Positions 27,266 to 36,649 of a DNA stretch of 64,000 nucleotides are shown one piece after another. The stretch's first letter is position 1; the number at the start of each line of letters is the position of its first letter. The DNA is taken from the NCBI RefSeq assembly GCF_947501385.1, contig NZ_CANMVP010000007.1, positions 62,001-126,000 on the forward strand. The letters run 5' to 3'. A program made the position numbers and the translations under genes. The DNA is from an uncultured Polaribacter sp. (GTDB lineage: Bacteria > Bacteroidota > Bacteroidia > Flavobacteriales > Flavobacteriaceae). Below the pieces are notes generated by a model. It had not been told where the DNA came from. It was given only the letters and a program-made list of their open reading frames with translations, and searched no databases.

Positions 27266-29968
27266 ATGAAAAAAATTATTAAAACATTCAAACAAATTTC
27301 AATTTTATTATTGATTGTATCCTTTATAAGTTGTGAAGAAGATGCTATTTTACCAGAAGTTAAAGCAGGATTTACATATACACTTAATATAGATACAGGA
27401 ACAGTTACATTTATAAACACGTCTGAAATGGCAAGTACGTATGAGTGGAATTTTGGTGATGAAATGTCATCTACTGAGATTAACCCAATACATACATACG
27501 AAACAGGAGAATATACGGTAACCTTAAAAGCACGTCATGTTTCTGGGGCTTCTGACACTTTTGAAAGTGTAATAACCGTTTTAATTCCAGAAATTGCATC
27601 ATTACCAATTACTTTTGATGGTGAAAACACAAAATATGAACCAGAAATATTTGGTGGAACTGCTTTTGCTGTGGTAGATAATCCATCTGCTACTGGTGCT
27701 AACCCAACAGCTTCTAAAGTGGGTAAAATTACAAATACTGGTAATGCTTTTGAAGGCATAGCTTTTGAATTAGGAGCACCAATAGATTTAACAACTGATA
27801 AATCTATAAAAATGTTGGTTTGGTCAGACAAAGCTTTACCCGTTTTATTAAAACTAGAACAAGGAAATGCATTTGTAGAAATGGCTTCAAACCATTTAGG
27901 TAGTGGTTGGGAAACAATGTATTTTACTTTCGATTCAACTGCATCTTTTAGGAAATTAACTTTATTTATTGATGGTCCTGGAGCAACAGCTGGAGATTTC
28001 TTTATAGATGAAATTTCTCAAATAGCTACAGATACAATTCCATGTATGGAAACAATGTTAAATTTACCCATAGATTTCGATTGTAATGGTATTGCATACG
28101 GAGATAAAATTGTAGGAGATGTTTCTTTTACAGTAGTTGACAACCCAGAATTATCTGGTGTTAATGATACCGCTTCAAAAGTAGGACGAATTACAAATTT
28201 TGGTGTGAATTGGGAAAATGCATTCTTTAATTTAGATACCGCAATAGATTTTACTACAGATAAGGGAATTAAAATGAAACTGTATTCAACGCAAGCTTTA
28301 CCAATTAAATTAAAGCTACAAGACGGAACAGCTGCTGCTATAGAAAACGATCAAAATCATGGAGGAACAGGATGGGAAGAGTTGACCTTTTCTTTTACTT
28401 CTTCAGATTCATATAACGATATGGTTGTATTTGTAGATGGTCCAGGTACTGCAGCAGGTACTTTTTATATTGATGACATACAACAAGTTGCTGTAACAGT
28501 AGCGCCACCTGCATGTACTGAAACACTATTAAAATTACCAATAGATTTTGATTGTGATGGTATAGACTACGTATCAAAAGATACAGGGGATGTAGCTTTT
28601 GAAGTAATTGATAACCCTGAAATGACAGGAATTAATAATACGCAAACAAAAGTTGGAAAAATGGTATTTGATTCAAACCAACCCTGGGAAAACATGAATT
28701 TAAATTTAGATACTCCTATAAATTTTTCAACAGATAAAAACATCAAGCTTAAATTATGGTCATCTTCAGCTAGAGCAATTAAACTTAAAGTTGAAACTGG
28801 TGGAGCAGCTGTAGAAAATGATCAAAACCATACAGGTTCTGGATGGGAAGAATTAACGTTTACATTAAATACAAGTGATTCCTTTTCAAATTTTGTGCTT
28901 TTTGTTGATGGAGGTTCTAATACCGCAGGTACATTTTATATAGATGATATAGAACAAGTTTCCTCTGTAGTTGCATGTACGCAAACTAATCTTGAGATTC
29001 CTATAGATTTTGATTGTGAAGGTATCGATTACGTTTCAAAAGATACAGGTGATGTAGCTTTCGAAGTAATTGATAATCCAGAAATGACAGGAATCAATAA
29101 TACACAAACGAAAGTTGGGAAAATGGTATTTGATTCAAACCAACCCTGGGAAAACATGAATTTGAATTTAGATACTCCTGTAGATTTTTCAACTAATAAA
29201 AGTATCAAGCTTAAGTTATGGTCATCTTCTGCTAGAGCAATTAAACTTAAATTTGAAACTGGTGGAGCAGCTGTAGAAAATGATCAAAACCATACAGGTT
29301 CTGGATGGGAAGAATTAACATTTACGTTAGGTACGAGTGATTCATTTTCAAACTTTATAATTTTTGTTGATGGTGGTTCTAATACCGCAGGTACATTCTA
29401 TATTGACGATATTGAGCAAATTACTTCTGGTGGCGGAGGTGGAGGTAGCACATGTCCAGCACCTCCAGCAGGAGAGTTTATTTCAGATGGAGATTTTGAA
29501 GCAAATGCTGGATGTTGGTTGTTTAATGATGGTTCAAAAGGAGGTACAACAAGCCTCTCTACGACTGTAAGTAATGGAGGTGGTTCAAACTCAGGACAAA
29601 TCACCACCACCTCTCTAGACAATCCTGGTTTAAAACAAGAACGTTTTGGAGTTGGTAGCATAACGCCAAATACAGCCTACATAGTGAAGTTCGATATTAT
29701 AGCGAGTGATCCTCTTGCAGATGGAGCCGTTTTTCAGGCGTTTACATTTTCTGAACAAGCAGAAGGTTCTGGTGGAGGTGCAGCACAGCATATTTTAGTA
29801 CAAGGTTTAGGCAATGTATCTAGCTCTTGGGAAACAAAAACGTATGAATTTACGACTGCTGCAAACGTTGATGGTGGACTATCGCTATTGCTAGAATTAG
29901 TTTGTGGTGGCGCAGCAACTTGTAAAGGAACTGTTAATATCGATAACGTATCTATCACTAAAAAATAA
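27266..29968 (+). CDS. Repeat-built surface lipoprotein: PKD, four CBM-like modules, one CBM4/9-like module
   Basis: A 900-residue lipoprotein (signal IVSFISC). Residues ~30-110 are a PKD domain (STYEWNFGD...GEYTVTL). Four ~155-residue jelly-roll modules follow, each starting near LPIDFD, passing GTGWEELTF or similar, and ending FYIDDIEQV; the boundary cysteines fall at residues ~260, ~417 and ~571. After a Gly/Ser linker comes a CBM_4_9-like module (ISDGDFEANAGCWLFNDG to CKGTVNIDNVSITKK). Modules 3 and 4 are almost identical. No catalytic residues are seen. A multivalent beta-glucan-binding protein working with the GH16 upstream is the simplest reading. It ends the operon at a strong terminator. 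Confidence 0.78.
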   Translation: MKKIIKTFKQISILLLIVSFISCEEDAILPEVKAGFTYTLNIDTGTVTFINTSEMASTYEWNFGDEMSSTEINPIHTYETGEYTVTLKARHVSGASDTFESVITVLIPEIASLPITFDGENTKYEPEIFGGTAFAVVDNPSATGANPTASKVGKITNTGNAFEGIAFELGAPIDLTTDKSIKMLVWSDKALPVLLKLEQGNAFVEMASNHLGSGWETMYFTFDSTASFRKLTLFIDGPGATAGDFFIDEISQIATDTIPCMETMLNLPIDFDCNGIAYGDKIVGDVSFTVVDNPELSGVNDTASKVGRITNFGVNWENAFFNLDTAIDFTTDKGIKMKLYSTQALPIKLKLQDGTAAAIENDQNHGGTGWEELTFSFTSSDSYNDMVVFVDGPGTAAGTFYIDDIQQVAVTVAPPACTETLLKLPIDFDCDGIDYVSKDTGDVAFEVIDNPEMTGINNTQTKVGKMVFDSNQPWENMNLNLDTPINFSTDKNIKLKLWSSSARAIKLKVETGGAAVENDQNHTGSGWEELTFTLNTSDSFSNFVLFVDGGSNTAGTFYIDDIEQVSSVVACTQTNLEIPIDFDCEGIDYVSKDTGDVAFEVIDNPEMTGINNTQTKVGKMVFDSNQPWENMNLNLDTPVDFSTNKSIKLKLWSSSARAIKLKFETGGAAVENDQNHTGSGWEELTFTLGTSDSFSNFIIFVDGGSNTAGTFYIDDIEQITSGGGGGGSTCPAPPAGEFISDGDFEANAGCWLFNDGSKGGTTSLSTTVSNGGGSNSGQITTTSLDNPGLKQERFGVGSITPNTAYIVKFDIIASDPLADGAVFQAFTFSEQAEGSGGGAAQHILVQGLGNVSSSWETKTYEFTTAANVDGGLSLLLELVCGGAATCKGTVNIDNVSITKK
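28514..29420 (+). repeat. Near-identical tandem duplication of one module (462-bp period)
   Basis: The DNA for modules 3 and 4 of the preceding gene repeats with a period of exactly 462 bp (154 codons), counted from cysteine codon 28514 to 28976. Long stretches match, for example around the segment encoding NDQNHTGSGWEELTF. Modules 1 and 2 are much more divergent, so this duplication is recent. Confidence 0.8.
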
Positions 29969-29987
29969 TACAATAAAAATCATATTG

Positions 29988-30027
29988 ATACGGTCTTAAT
30001 AATCTATAATTATAAGACCGTATTTAT
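29988..30027 (+). terminator. Hairpin terminator after the binding-protein operon
   Basis: ATACGGTCTTA pairs exactly with TAAGACCGTAT across 14 nt, with a T/A-rich tail. It separates the surface-protein operon from the phosphorylase-led operon. The 29969-30136 gap holds nothing else. Confidence 0.75.
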
Positions 30028-30136
30028 TATATCAATTAATAAATTTATAACCAAGATTACATATCTACATTAAATTTTTTTTAATAATAGCGTATTATTT
30101 TCATACCTATTAGATGTGTTTTTAAGATTAATTTTC

Positions 30137-33100
30137 ATGACAAAGAATACCATTTACATCGGTAATAACAAAGCTTACAATCCTTTATTAGAAGTAAAAG
30201 GAGCATTGGTAAATAGAGAGAACGAAGTATATTATAAAATATCCAATAGCAATAAAATGAGACCCTTTTTTATGAGTCTTGTGAGCAATTCAAATCATTG
30301 GATGTTTATTTCAAGTAATGGAGGTTTATCCGCAGGAAGAAAAAATGCAGAAAATGCTTTTTTTCCTTACTATACAGATGATAAGATAACAGAATCTTCA
30401 GAAATTACAGGTAGTAAAACAATCATACAGGTTCACAAAGATGATAAAACGTTTCTTTGGGAACCATTTTCAGATAAGTATGAAGGTGTCTATGCGATCA
30501 AAAGAAATTTATACAAAAACAATTACGGAAACAAAATTATTTTTGAAGAAGTAAATGAAGATTTAGGACTTACATTTCAATATCAATGGAACTCTAGCAA
30601 TCGTTTTGGGTTTGTAAAGAAATCAACTATCTTAAATAATACAGATGCTAAAATTGATGTTACAGTTTTAGACGGAATTCAGAATATAATGCCGTATGGT
30701 GTTGCTGCAGATTTTCAAAATAGCAGTAGTAATTTAGTAGATGCTTATAAAAAGTGCGAATTAGAACAAGATACTGGTTTAGGTATTTTTGCTTTAAGTG
30801 CTGTTATTGTTGATAAAGCAGAACCAAGTGAAGCATTAAAAGCAAATACAGTTTGGTCTTTAGATACTAAAAATCCGAAGTATTTAATTTCTTCTTTACA
30901 ATTAGATGCATTTAGAAACGGGGAAGAAATTCATCATGAAATAGATATTAAAGCTGAAAAAGGAGCCTATTTTACAATACAAGAGATCACATTAGAAGCA
31001 AATAAAACAGCCTCTTGGATGTTGATTGCGAATGTAAATCAAAATAGTAGCACTGTTCAAAAGATTAAAGAGAAAATTAAAAATGAAGCGGATCTATCTA
31101 CTTTAGTTCAAAAAGATATTGAAGTTGGGTCAGAAAAATTAATAAAACTAGTGGCAGCAGCAGATGGTTTGCAATTAGGAGACGATCAATTAAGAAATAC
31201 CAGACATTTTGCAAATACACTTTTCAATATTATGAGAGGTGGTATTTTTGATAATAATTATCAAATTGAGAAATTAGATTTTATCAAATATATTTCAAAA
31301 GCAAACAAAGAAGTTTACCAGGGAAGACAAGATACACTTAACGGTTTACCCGAAACTTTTTCTGTAAATACCATTAAAAAATTAGCAGATTTAGATAACA
31401 ATCAAGATTTTAAAAGATTGTGTTTAGAATATTTACCATTAAAATTTAGTAGAAGACATGGAGACCCAAGCAGACCTTGGAACAAGTTTTCGATCAATAC
31501 TAGAAGTGAAGTAGACGGTTCTAAAATTCTAGATTATGAAGGAAATTGGCGTGATATTTTTCAGAATTGGGAATCTTTAGCACATTCATATCCAGAGTTT
31601 ATAGAAGGCATGATCTACAAATTCTTAAACGCTACCACTTTTGAAGGCTACAATCCTTACAGAGTTACAAAAGGTGGTTTTGATTGGGAAGTGATTGAAG
31701 AAGACGATCCTTGGTCTTATATTGGTTATTGGGGAGATCATCAAATTATTTATTTGTTGAAGTTTTTAGAGATTATTGAAGATTATTATCCAAATAAATT
31801 AGCAGAAAGTTTTGCGCAAGAGGTATTTGTCTATGCAAATGTTCCTTACAAGATAAAAAGTTACAAAGACACGCTTAAAAACCCAAAAGACACCATTGAT
31901 TTCGATTATCAACTGAATGATGAAATTGATGAAAGAAGAGAAGTATTAGGCGCAGATGGTGCTTTGTTAAGAGATCAAAATAACCATATCTATAGAGTTA
32001 ACTTAATTGAGAAATTACTCGCCACAGTTTTAGCGAAAGTATCGAATTTTATTCCTGAAGCAGGCATTTGGTTAACTACACAAAGACCAGAATGGAACGA
32101 CGCCAACAACGCATTAGTAGGGAACGGGGTTTCTATGGTTACACTAAATTATTTGAATAGATTCATCAATTTCTTTGAAGGAGTTGTCCAAAAATCAACA
32201 TTAGAAAACATCCAAATTTCTGAAGAATTAGCTGATTTTTTTGATAAAACATTGACTACTTTAGTTGATAACAAAAATATTTTGTCAGCAAAAATATCTG
32301 ATGTAGACAGAAGAACAATTATAGATGGAGTTGGAGAAGCTGGAAGTGCATTTAGAATGGCCGTCTATAAAAACGGATTCAAAAATAAGAAAGTACCTCT
32401 TTCAAAAAATGATTTGTTAGCGTTTTTTGACATCACTAAAAAATATGCAGAACATACTATAAAAGCAAACAAACGTGCTGATAATTTGTACCATGCATAT
32501 AATTTAATGACGGTAGAAAATGACAAAGAAGTGTCCATTTCTTACCTATCAGAAATGTTAGAAGGGCAAGTTGCTGTACTAAGTGCTGGATATTTATCGC
32601 CAAAAGAAGCGTTAGCAGTTTTAGACGGATTAAAGTCGAGCGCACTTTTTAGAGAAGATCAATACAGTTATATTTTATATCCAAATAAAGATTTACCAAG
32701 ATTTACAGATAAAAATAATATTCCAGCGAAATCGGTAGAAAGTTCAAAATTGTTACAACAACTGTTAGCAGATGGAAACAATCAAATTATAGAAAAAGAT
32801 GTTGCTGGAAAGTATCATTTTAATGGAAACTTTAACAATGCAATTCGATTAAAAGAAACATTAGACCTTCTTTCAGATGACTATAAAGCGTTAATTGCTA
32901 AAGAAGAAAAGCTGATTTTAGATATGTATGAAGAGATGTTTGATCATAAATCTTTTACAGGAAGATCAGGAACATTTTTTGGGTACGAAGGTTTAGGATC
33001 TATCTATTGGCACATGGTTTCGAAATTATTGTTGGCAGTTCAAGAAAATTGTTTGTTGGCAGTGAATGCGGGCGAAAGTGAAGAAATAATTGGTCGTTTA

Positions 33101-33595
33101 TTTGAGCATTATTACGAAATAAATGAAGGAATTGGTGTACATAAATCGCCTAAATTATATGGTGCTTTTCCTACCGATCCGTATTCTCATACACCAGCAG
33201 GAAAAGGAGCACAACAACCAGGAATGACGGGGCAAGTAAAAGAAGATGTGTTGTGTAGATTTGGTGAAATAGGTGTGTTTGTAAAAGAAGGGAAACTACA
33301 GTTCAATCCAAAAATGTTAAGAAGAGAAGAGTTTTTAACAACTTCAAAAGAATTCAATTACATACATCTTGACGGAAATAAAAACTCGTTAACTTTAGAT
33401 AAAAATACATTGTGTTTTACCTATTGTCAAGTTCCTGTTGTATATCAATTATGCGATAAAAATGGCATTCAAGTATCATTTGAAGACAATTCTACGAAAG
33501 AAATAGACAGTTTACAATTAGATTCAGAAACAAGCAAACAACTATTTGAAAGAACAGGTTCAGTAAGAAATATACGAGTTCATATCAAAAAGTAA
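30137..33595 (+). CDS. GH149-like beta-1,3-oligoglucan phosphorylase
   Basis: An 1152-residue cytoplasmic enzyme (no signal peptide); the ATG at 30137 is preferred over a GTG 21 bp upstream. The size (about 1100-1150 aa, well above typical GH94) and the motif RPEWNDANNALVGNG, with the probable general-acid Asp in WND, point to GH149. That family phosphorolyses beta-1,3-gluco-oligosaccharides to glucose-1-phosphate. N-terminal sandwich strands (SNHWMFISSNGGLSAGRKNAE) resemble those of GH94/GH149. It leads the operon GH149-GH17-GH30-MFS-GH17, which fits phosphorolysis of imported laminari-oligosaccharides. GH94 laminaribiose phosphorylase is the main alternative. Confidence 0.82.
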   Translation: MTKNTIYIGNNKAYNPLLEVKGALVNRENEVYYKISNSNKMRPFFMSLVSNSNHWMFISSNGGLSAGRKNAENAFFPYYTDDKITESSEITGSKTIIQVHKDDKTFLWEPFSDKYEGVYAIKRNLYKNNYGNKIIFEEVNEDLGLTFQYQWNSSNRFGFVKKSTILNNTDAKIDVTVLDGIQNIMPYGVAADFQNSSSNLVDAYKKCELEQDTGLGIFALSAVIVDKAEPSEALKANTVWSLDTKNPKYLISSLQLDAFRNGEEIHHEIDIKAEKGAYFTIQEITLEANKTASWMLIANVNQNSSTVQKIKEKIKNEADLSTLVQKDIEVGSEKLIKLVAAADGLQLGDDQLRNTRHFANTLFNIMRGGIFDNNYQIEKLDFIKYISKANKEVYQGRQDTLNGLPETFSVNTIKKLADLDNNQDFKRLCLEYLPLKFSRRHGDPSRPWNKFSINTRSEVDGSKILDYEGNWRDIFQNWESLAHSYPEFIEGMIYKFLNATTFEGYNPYRVTKGGFDWEVIEEDDPWSYIGYWGDHQIIYLLKFLEIIEDYYPNKLAESFAQEVFVYANVPYKIKSYKDTLKNPKDTIDFDYQLNDEIDERREVLGADGALLRDQNNHIYRVNLIEKLLATVLAKVSNFIPEAGIWLTTQRPEWNDANNALVGNGVSMVTLNYLNRFINFFEGVVQKSTLENIQISEELADFFDKTLTTLVDNKNILSAKISDVDRRTIIDGVGEAGSAFRMAVYKNGFKNKKVPLSKNDLLAFFDITKKYAEHTIKANKRADNLYHAYNLMTVENDKEVSISYLSEMLEGQVAVLSAGYLSPKEALAVLDGLKSSALFREDQYSYILYPNKDLPRFTDKNNIPAKSVESSKLLQQLLADGNNQIIEKDVAGKYHFNGNFNNAIRLKETLDLLSDDYKALIAKEEKLILDMYEEMFDHKSFTGRSGTFFGYEGLGSIYWHMVSKLLLAVQENCLLAVNAGESEEIIGRLFEHYYEINEGIGVHKSPKLYGAFPTDPYSHTPAGKGAQQPGMTGQVKEDVLCRFGEIGVFVKEGKLQFNPKMLRREEFLTTSKEFNYIHLDGNKNSLTLDKNTLCFTYCQVPVVYQLCDKNGIQVSFEDNSTKEIDSLQLDSETSKQLFERTGSVRNIRVHIKK

Positions 33596-33625
33596 TAAAA
33601 TAAAAACAACAGCTAAAATAAAAAT

Positions 33626-34900
33626 ATGAAGACAGCCTTTAAAAATATTATTGCTCTTTCTGTATTGGTTTTTAGTTTTGCATGTAGTAAAAATAAGGAA
33701 ATAAAAATCCCGAAAAAAGAAGCAATGACGGCATCAAAAATTTTAGGAAATCCTAATTATTTGGCAATATCTTACGGTGGTTACAGAGAGAAATCGAGAG
33801 AAATTCAACCTGAGATAGAAGCATTGAAAGAAGATTTAAAAATTCTTTCAGCAATGGGAATTAAGATCATAAGAACGTACAATGTACAGCCAAAATTGCC
33901 ACATGCAGCCAATGTATTAAAGGCAATTACAGAACTTAAAAAAGAAGATGCAACTTTCGAAATGTATGTAATGTTAGGCGCTTGGATAGATTGTTTAAAT
34001 GCTTGGACAGATAAAGCACCAAACCATGATATAGAAAGTGCACAAAATGCTGGCGAAATTGATAGAGCAGTTGCGTTGGCAAATCAATATCCAGACATTG
34101 TAAAAATAATTGCAGTGGGCAATGAAGCCATGGTAAAATGGGCAACAAGTTATTATGTACAACCAAATGTGATCTTAAAATGGGTGAATCATTTGCAAGA
34201 TTTAAAAACAAAAGGAGCGCTTTCTAAAGATGTTTGGATTACCAGTTCAGACGATTTTTCGTCATGGGGTGGTGGAGATGCTGAATACCATACAGAAGAT
34301 TTAGAAAAATTGATACACTCGGTAGATTATATTTCGATGCATACCTACGCCTATCACAATTCACATTACAATCCTACATTTTGGAAAACACCACATCATT
34401 TAAGAAACCTCTCTGATAAAGAAAAGATTGATGCAGCAATGCTAAGAGCTTTAAATTTTGCAAAAAATCAATACAAAGGAGTTTTTAATTATATGAAAAG
34501 TTTAGGAGTAAACAAACCTGTTCATATTGGTGAAACAGGTTGGGCAACTACCTCAAACGGGCATTATGGTGTAAATGGATCAAGAGCTACAGACGAATAC
34601 AAACAAGGATTGTATTACAGGCACTTAAGAGATTGGACCCAAAAAGCAGGAATTTCTTGCTTCTATTTTGAAGCATTTGATGAACAGTGGAAGGATGCAA
34701 AAAATGCAAATGGCTCAGAGAATCATTTTGGATTGATAAACCTAAAAGGTGAAGCAAAATATCCACTTTGGGATTTGGTGGATACAGGCGTTTTTAAAGG
34801 TTTTACCAGAAATGGAAAACCAATAACTAAAACCTTCAATGGAGATACAAAAGCCTTGATGAAAACAGTTTTAGTGCCGAATACGGATTATCCTAGATAA
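33626..34900 (+). CDS. GH17 beta-1,3-glucan-active lipoprotein
   Basis: A 424-residue GH17 enzyme with lipoprotein signal (LVFSFAC). The GH17 barrel shows IIAVGNEAMVKW with the acid/base Glu at ~167 and HIGETGWAT with the nucleophile Glu at ~303. NYLAISYGGYRE and IIRTYNVQPK are early barrel strands. GH17 proteins act on beta-1,3-glucans, as exo- or endo-hydrolases or transglycosylases. The lipid anchor puts this one outside the cytoplasm, unlike the second GH17 at 38312. It is followed by a repeat-filled gap of 224 bp before the GH30 gene. Confidence 0.9.
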   Translation: MKTAFKNIIALSVLVFSFACSKNKEIKIPKKEAMTASKILGNPNYLAISYGGYREKSREIQPEIEALKEDLKILSAMGIKIIRTYNVQPKLPHAANVLKAITELKKEDATFEMYVMLGAWIDCLNAWTDKAPNHDIESAQNAGEIDRAVALANQYPDIVKIIAVGNEAMVKWATSYYVQPNVILKWVNHLQDLKTKGALSKDVWITSSDDFSSWGGGDAEYHTEDLEKLIHSVDYISMHTYAYHNSHYNPTFWKTPHHLRNLSDKEKIDAAMLRALNFAKNQYKGVFNYMKSLGVNKPVHIGETGWATTSNGHYGVNGSRATDEYKQGLYYRHLRDWTQKAGISCFYFEAFDEQWKDAKNANGSENHFGLINLKGEAKYPLWDLVDTGVFKGFTRNGKPITKTFNGDTKALMKTVLVPNTDYPR

Positions 34901-34913
34901 TTAACAGTTCCAT

Positions 34914-35003
34914 CAAGGTATTGGTGCTGAATTTGTTTCCGTATCTGAAAACATCCTGCAAGGCATTGGTGCTGAACTTGTTTCAGTATCTGAAAACATC
35001 CTG
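34914..35003. repeat. Two 45-bp tandem repeats
   Basis: Unit 34914-34958 and unit 34959-35003 differ at only three positions. Each holds a GGTGCTGAAYTTGTTTC core and ends ACATCCTG. A CTGAACTTGTTTCAG-like core recalls a dispersed intergenic repeat of flavobacterial genomes. No coding potential was seen. Confidence 0.8.
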
Positions 35004-35096
35004 CAAGGTTTCAAAAACCTTGTAGGTATATAAAAAATAATACCTGGCTTATTCTTTCTACGAGATTTTAAAAATCAGGTAGGTATATAAAAAATA
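35004..35096. repeat. Composite palindromic element between GH17 and GH30
   Basis: CAAGGTTT (35004-35011) pairs with AAACCTTG (35015-35022). A second element has outer arms TACCTG (35041-35046) and CAGGTA (35077-35082) around the inner palindrome GATTTTAAAAATC. GTAGGTATATAAAAAATA occurs at 35023-35040 and 35079-35096 as direct repeats, which may mark a small insertion. Confidence 0.6.
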
Positions 35097-35124
35097 GTAA
35101 AGTGAAATTATAAAAAACAATCAA

Positions 35125-36618
35125 GTGAAAACAACTATTCTATTCTCAATTTTATTATTACTGATGATCAATTGTACACAAAAAGACAATATACTTGCGG
35201 TTGAAGTTTACGAAACTTCTGCAAGCGGAAATAAATTAACCAAAGTTTCAAATTTTACTTCGGATGAAAATGCATCAACCATAAAATTAGATACTTCAAA
35301 AACATTTCAAACCATTACTGGTTTTGGTGGTGCTTTTACAGAATCATCAGCCTATTTATTAAATAAACTAAGTCAGAAAAATAGAGATACTATTTTACAG
35401 GCCTATTTTTCTAAAGAAGGCGCAAATTACTCGTTAACAAGAACCCACATGAACTCGTGTGATTTTTCATTAGCGCAATATTCATATTCTCCAGTAGCAG
35501 AGGATATGACCTTAGAACACTTTACAATTAAAGAAGATCAAGACGATTTAATACCGATGATCAAAGATGCGATGAAAGTATCTAAAGACGGATTTAAAAT
35601 CTTTGCTTCACCTTGGACAGCTGCTCCTTGGATGAAAGATAATAATGCTTGGGTTGGAGGTAAATTATTACCTAAATACTATGATACTTGGGCATTGTTC
35701 TTTTCTAAATATATAGATGCCTATAAAGAAGAAGGAATTGATATTTGGGGTTTTACCGTAGAAAACGAACCTCATGGAAATGGAAATAACTGGGAAAGTA
35801 TGCATTTTACACCCCAAGAAATGACCAATTTTGTTCAAAATCATTTAGGGCCTAAATTAGAAAATGACGGCCACGGAGATAAAATTATTTTAGGATATGA
35901 TCAAAACAGAGCAGGTTTAAAAGAATGGGTAGATGTCATGTATAAAGATGAAGCATCCTCTAAATATTTTGATGGTACAGCCATTCATTGGTACGAAAGT
36001 ACCTACGAAGTTTTTCCAAAGGAGCTACAATATGCCCATCATAAAGCACCAAATAAATACTTAATAGAAACAGAAGGCTGTATCGATTCTCAAGTTCCAG
36101 AATGGAAAAATGATGCTTGGTATTGGGCAAAAGAAGCTACAGATTGGGGCTGGGATTGGGCTCCAGAAGATCAAAAATATTTGCACCCTAAATATGCGCC
36201 AGTAAACAGATATGCCAGAGATATTATTGGTTGCTTAAACAATTGGGTAGATGGTTGGGTAGACTGGAACATGGTTTTAGACAGACAAGGTGGCCCCAAT
36301 TGGTTTAAAAATTGGTGTGTAGCGCCAGTAATTGTAGATCCAAAAAAAGATGAAGTGTATTTTACACCACTTTTTTATACCATCTCGCACTTTAGTAAAT
36401 ACATTAGACCAGCAGCAAAAGTAATTGGATTCGAAAATTCTGATACAGACTTACAAGTAACCGCTGCAAAAAATCCAGATGGTTCAATAGCTGTGGTGGT
36501 TTTTAATGAAGGAAAAGAAGCAAAAAACTTCAAATTACAATTTGGCCAAAAAGACATAGCAATACACATAAATGCGCAAGCACTGCAGACTATTGTAATA
36601 GATGCAGACAAAAAATAA
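35125..36618 (+). CDS. GH30 beta-glucanase lipoprotein (beta-1,6/glucosylceramidase subgroup)
   Basis: A 497-residue GH30 enzyme with lipoprotein signal (LLLMINC) and a GTG start at 35125; no better ATG precedes the signal. The barrel opens with ITGFGGAFTESSAYLL, the acid/base Glu lies in FTVENEPHG (~215) and the nucleophile Glu in LIETEGC (~317). The C-terminal beta-sandwich typical of GH30 is present (DLQVTAAKNPDGSIAVVVFN). In laminarin PULs, GH30 enzymes remove beta-1,6 side glucose; that assignment here rests on context. It precedes the MFS carrier by 31 bp. Confidence 0.9.
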   Translation: MKTTILFSILLLLMINCTQKDNILAVEVYETSASGNKLTKVSNFTSDENASTIKLDTSKTFQTITGFGGAFTESSAYLLNKLSQKNRDTILQAYFSKEGANYSLTRTHMNSCDFSLAQYSYSPVAEDMTLEHFTIKEDQDDLIPMIKDAMKVSKDGFKIFASPWTAAPWMKDNNAWVGGKLLPKYYDTWALFFSKYIDAYKEEGIDIWGFTVENEPHGNGNNWESMHFTPQEMTNFVQNHLGPKLENDGHGDKIILGYDQNRAGLKEWVDVMYKDEASSKYFDGTAIHWYESTYEVFPKELQYAHHKAPNKYLIETEGCIDSQVPEWKNDAWYWAKEATDWGWDWAPEDQKYLHPKYAPVNRYARDIIGCLNNWVDGWVDWNMVLDRQGGPNWFKNWCVAPVIVDPKKDEVYFTPLFYTISHFSKYIRPAAKVIGFENSDTDLQVTAAKNPDGSIAVVVFNEGKEAKNFKLQFGQKDIAIHINAQALQTIVIDADKK

Positions 36619-36649
36619 ACCACTAATTACCTAAAATAAAACTAAAAAT

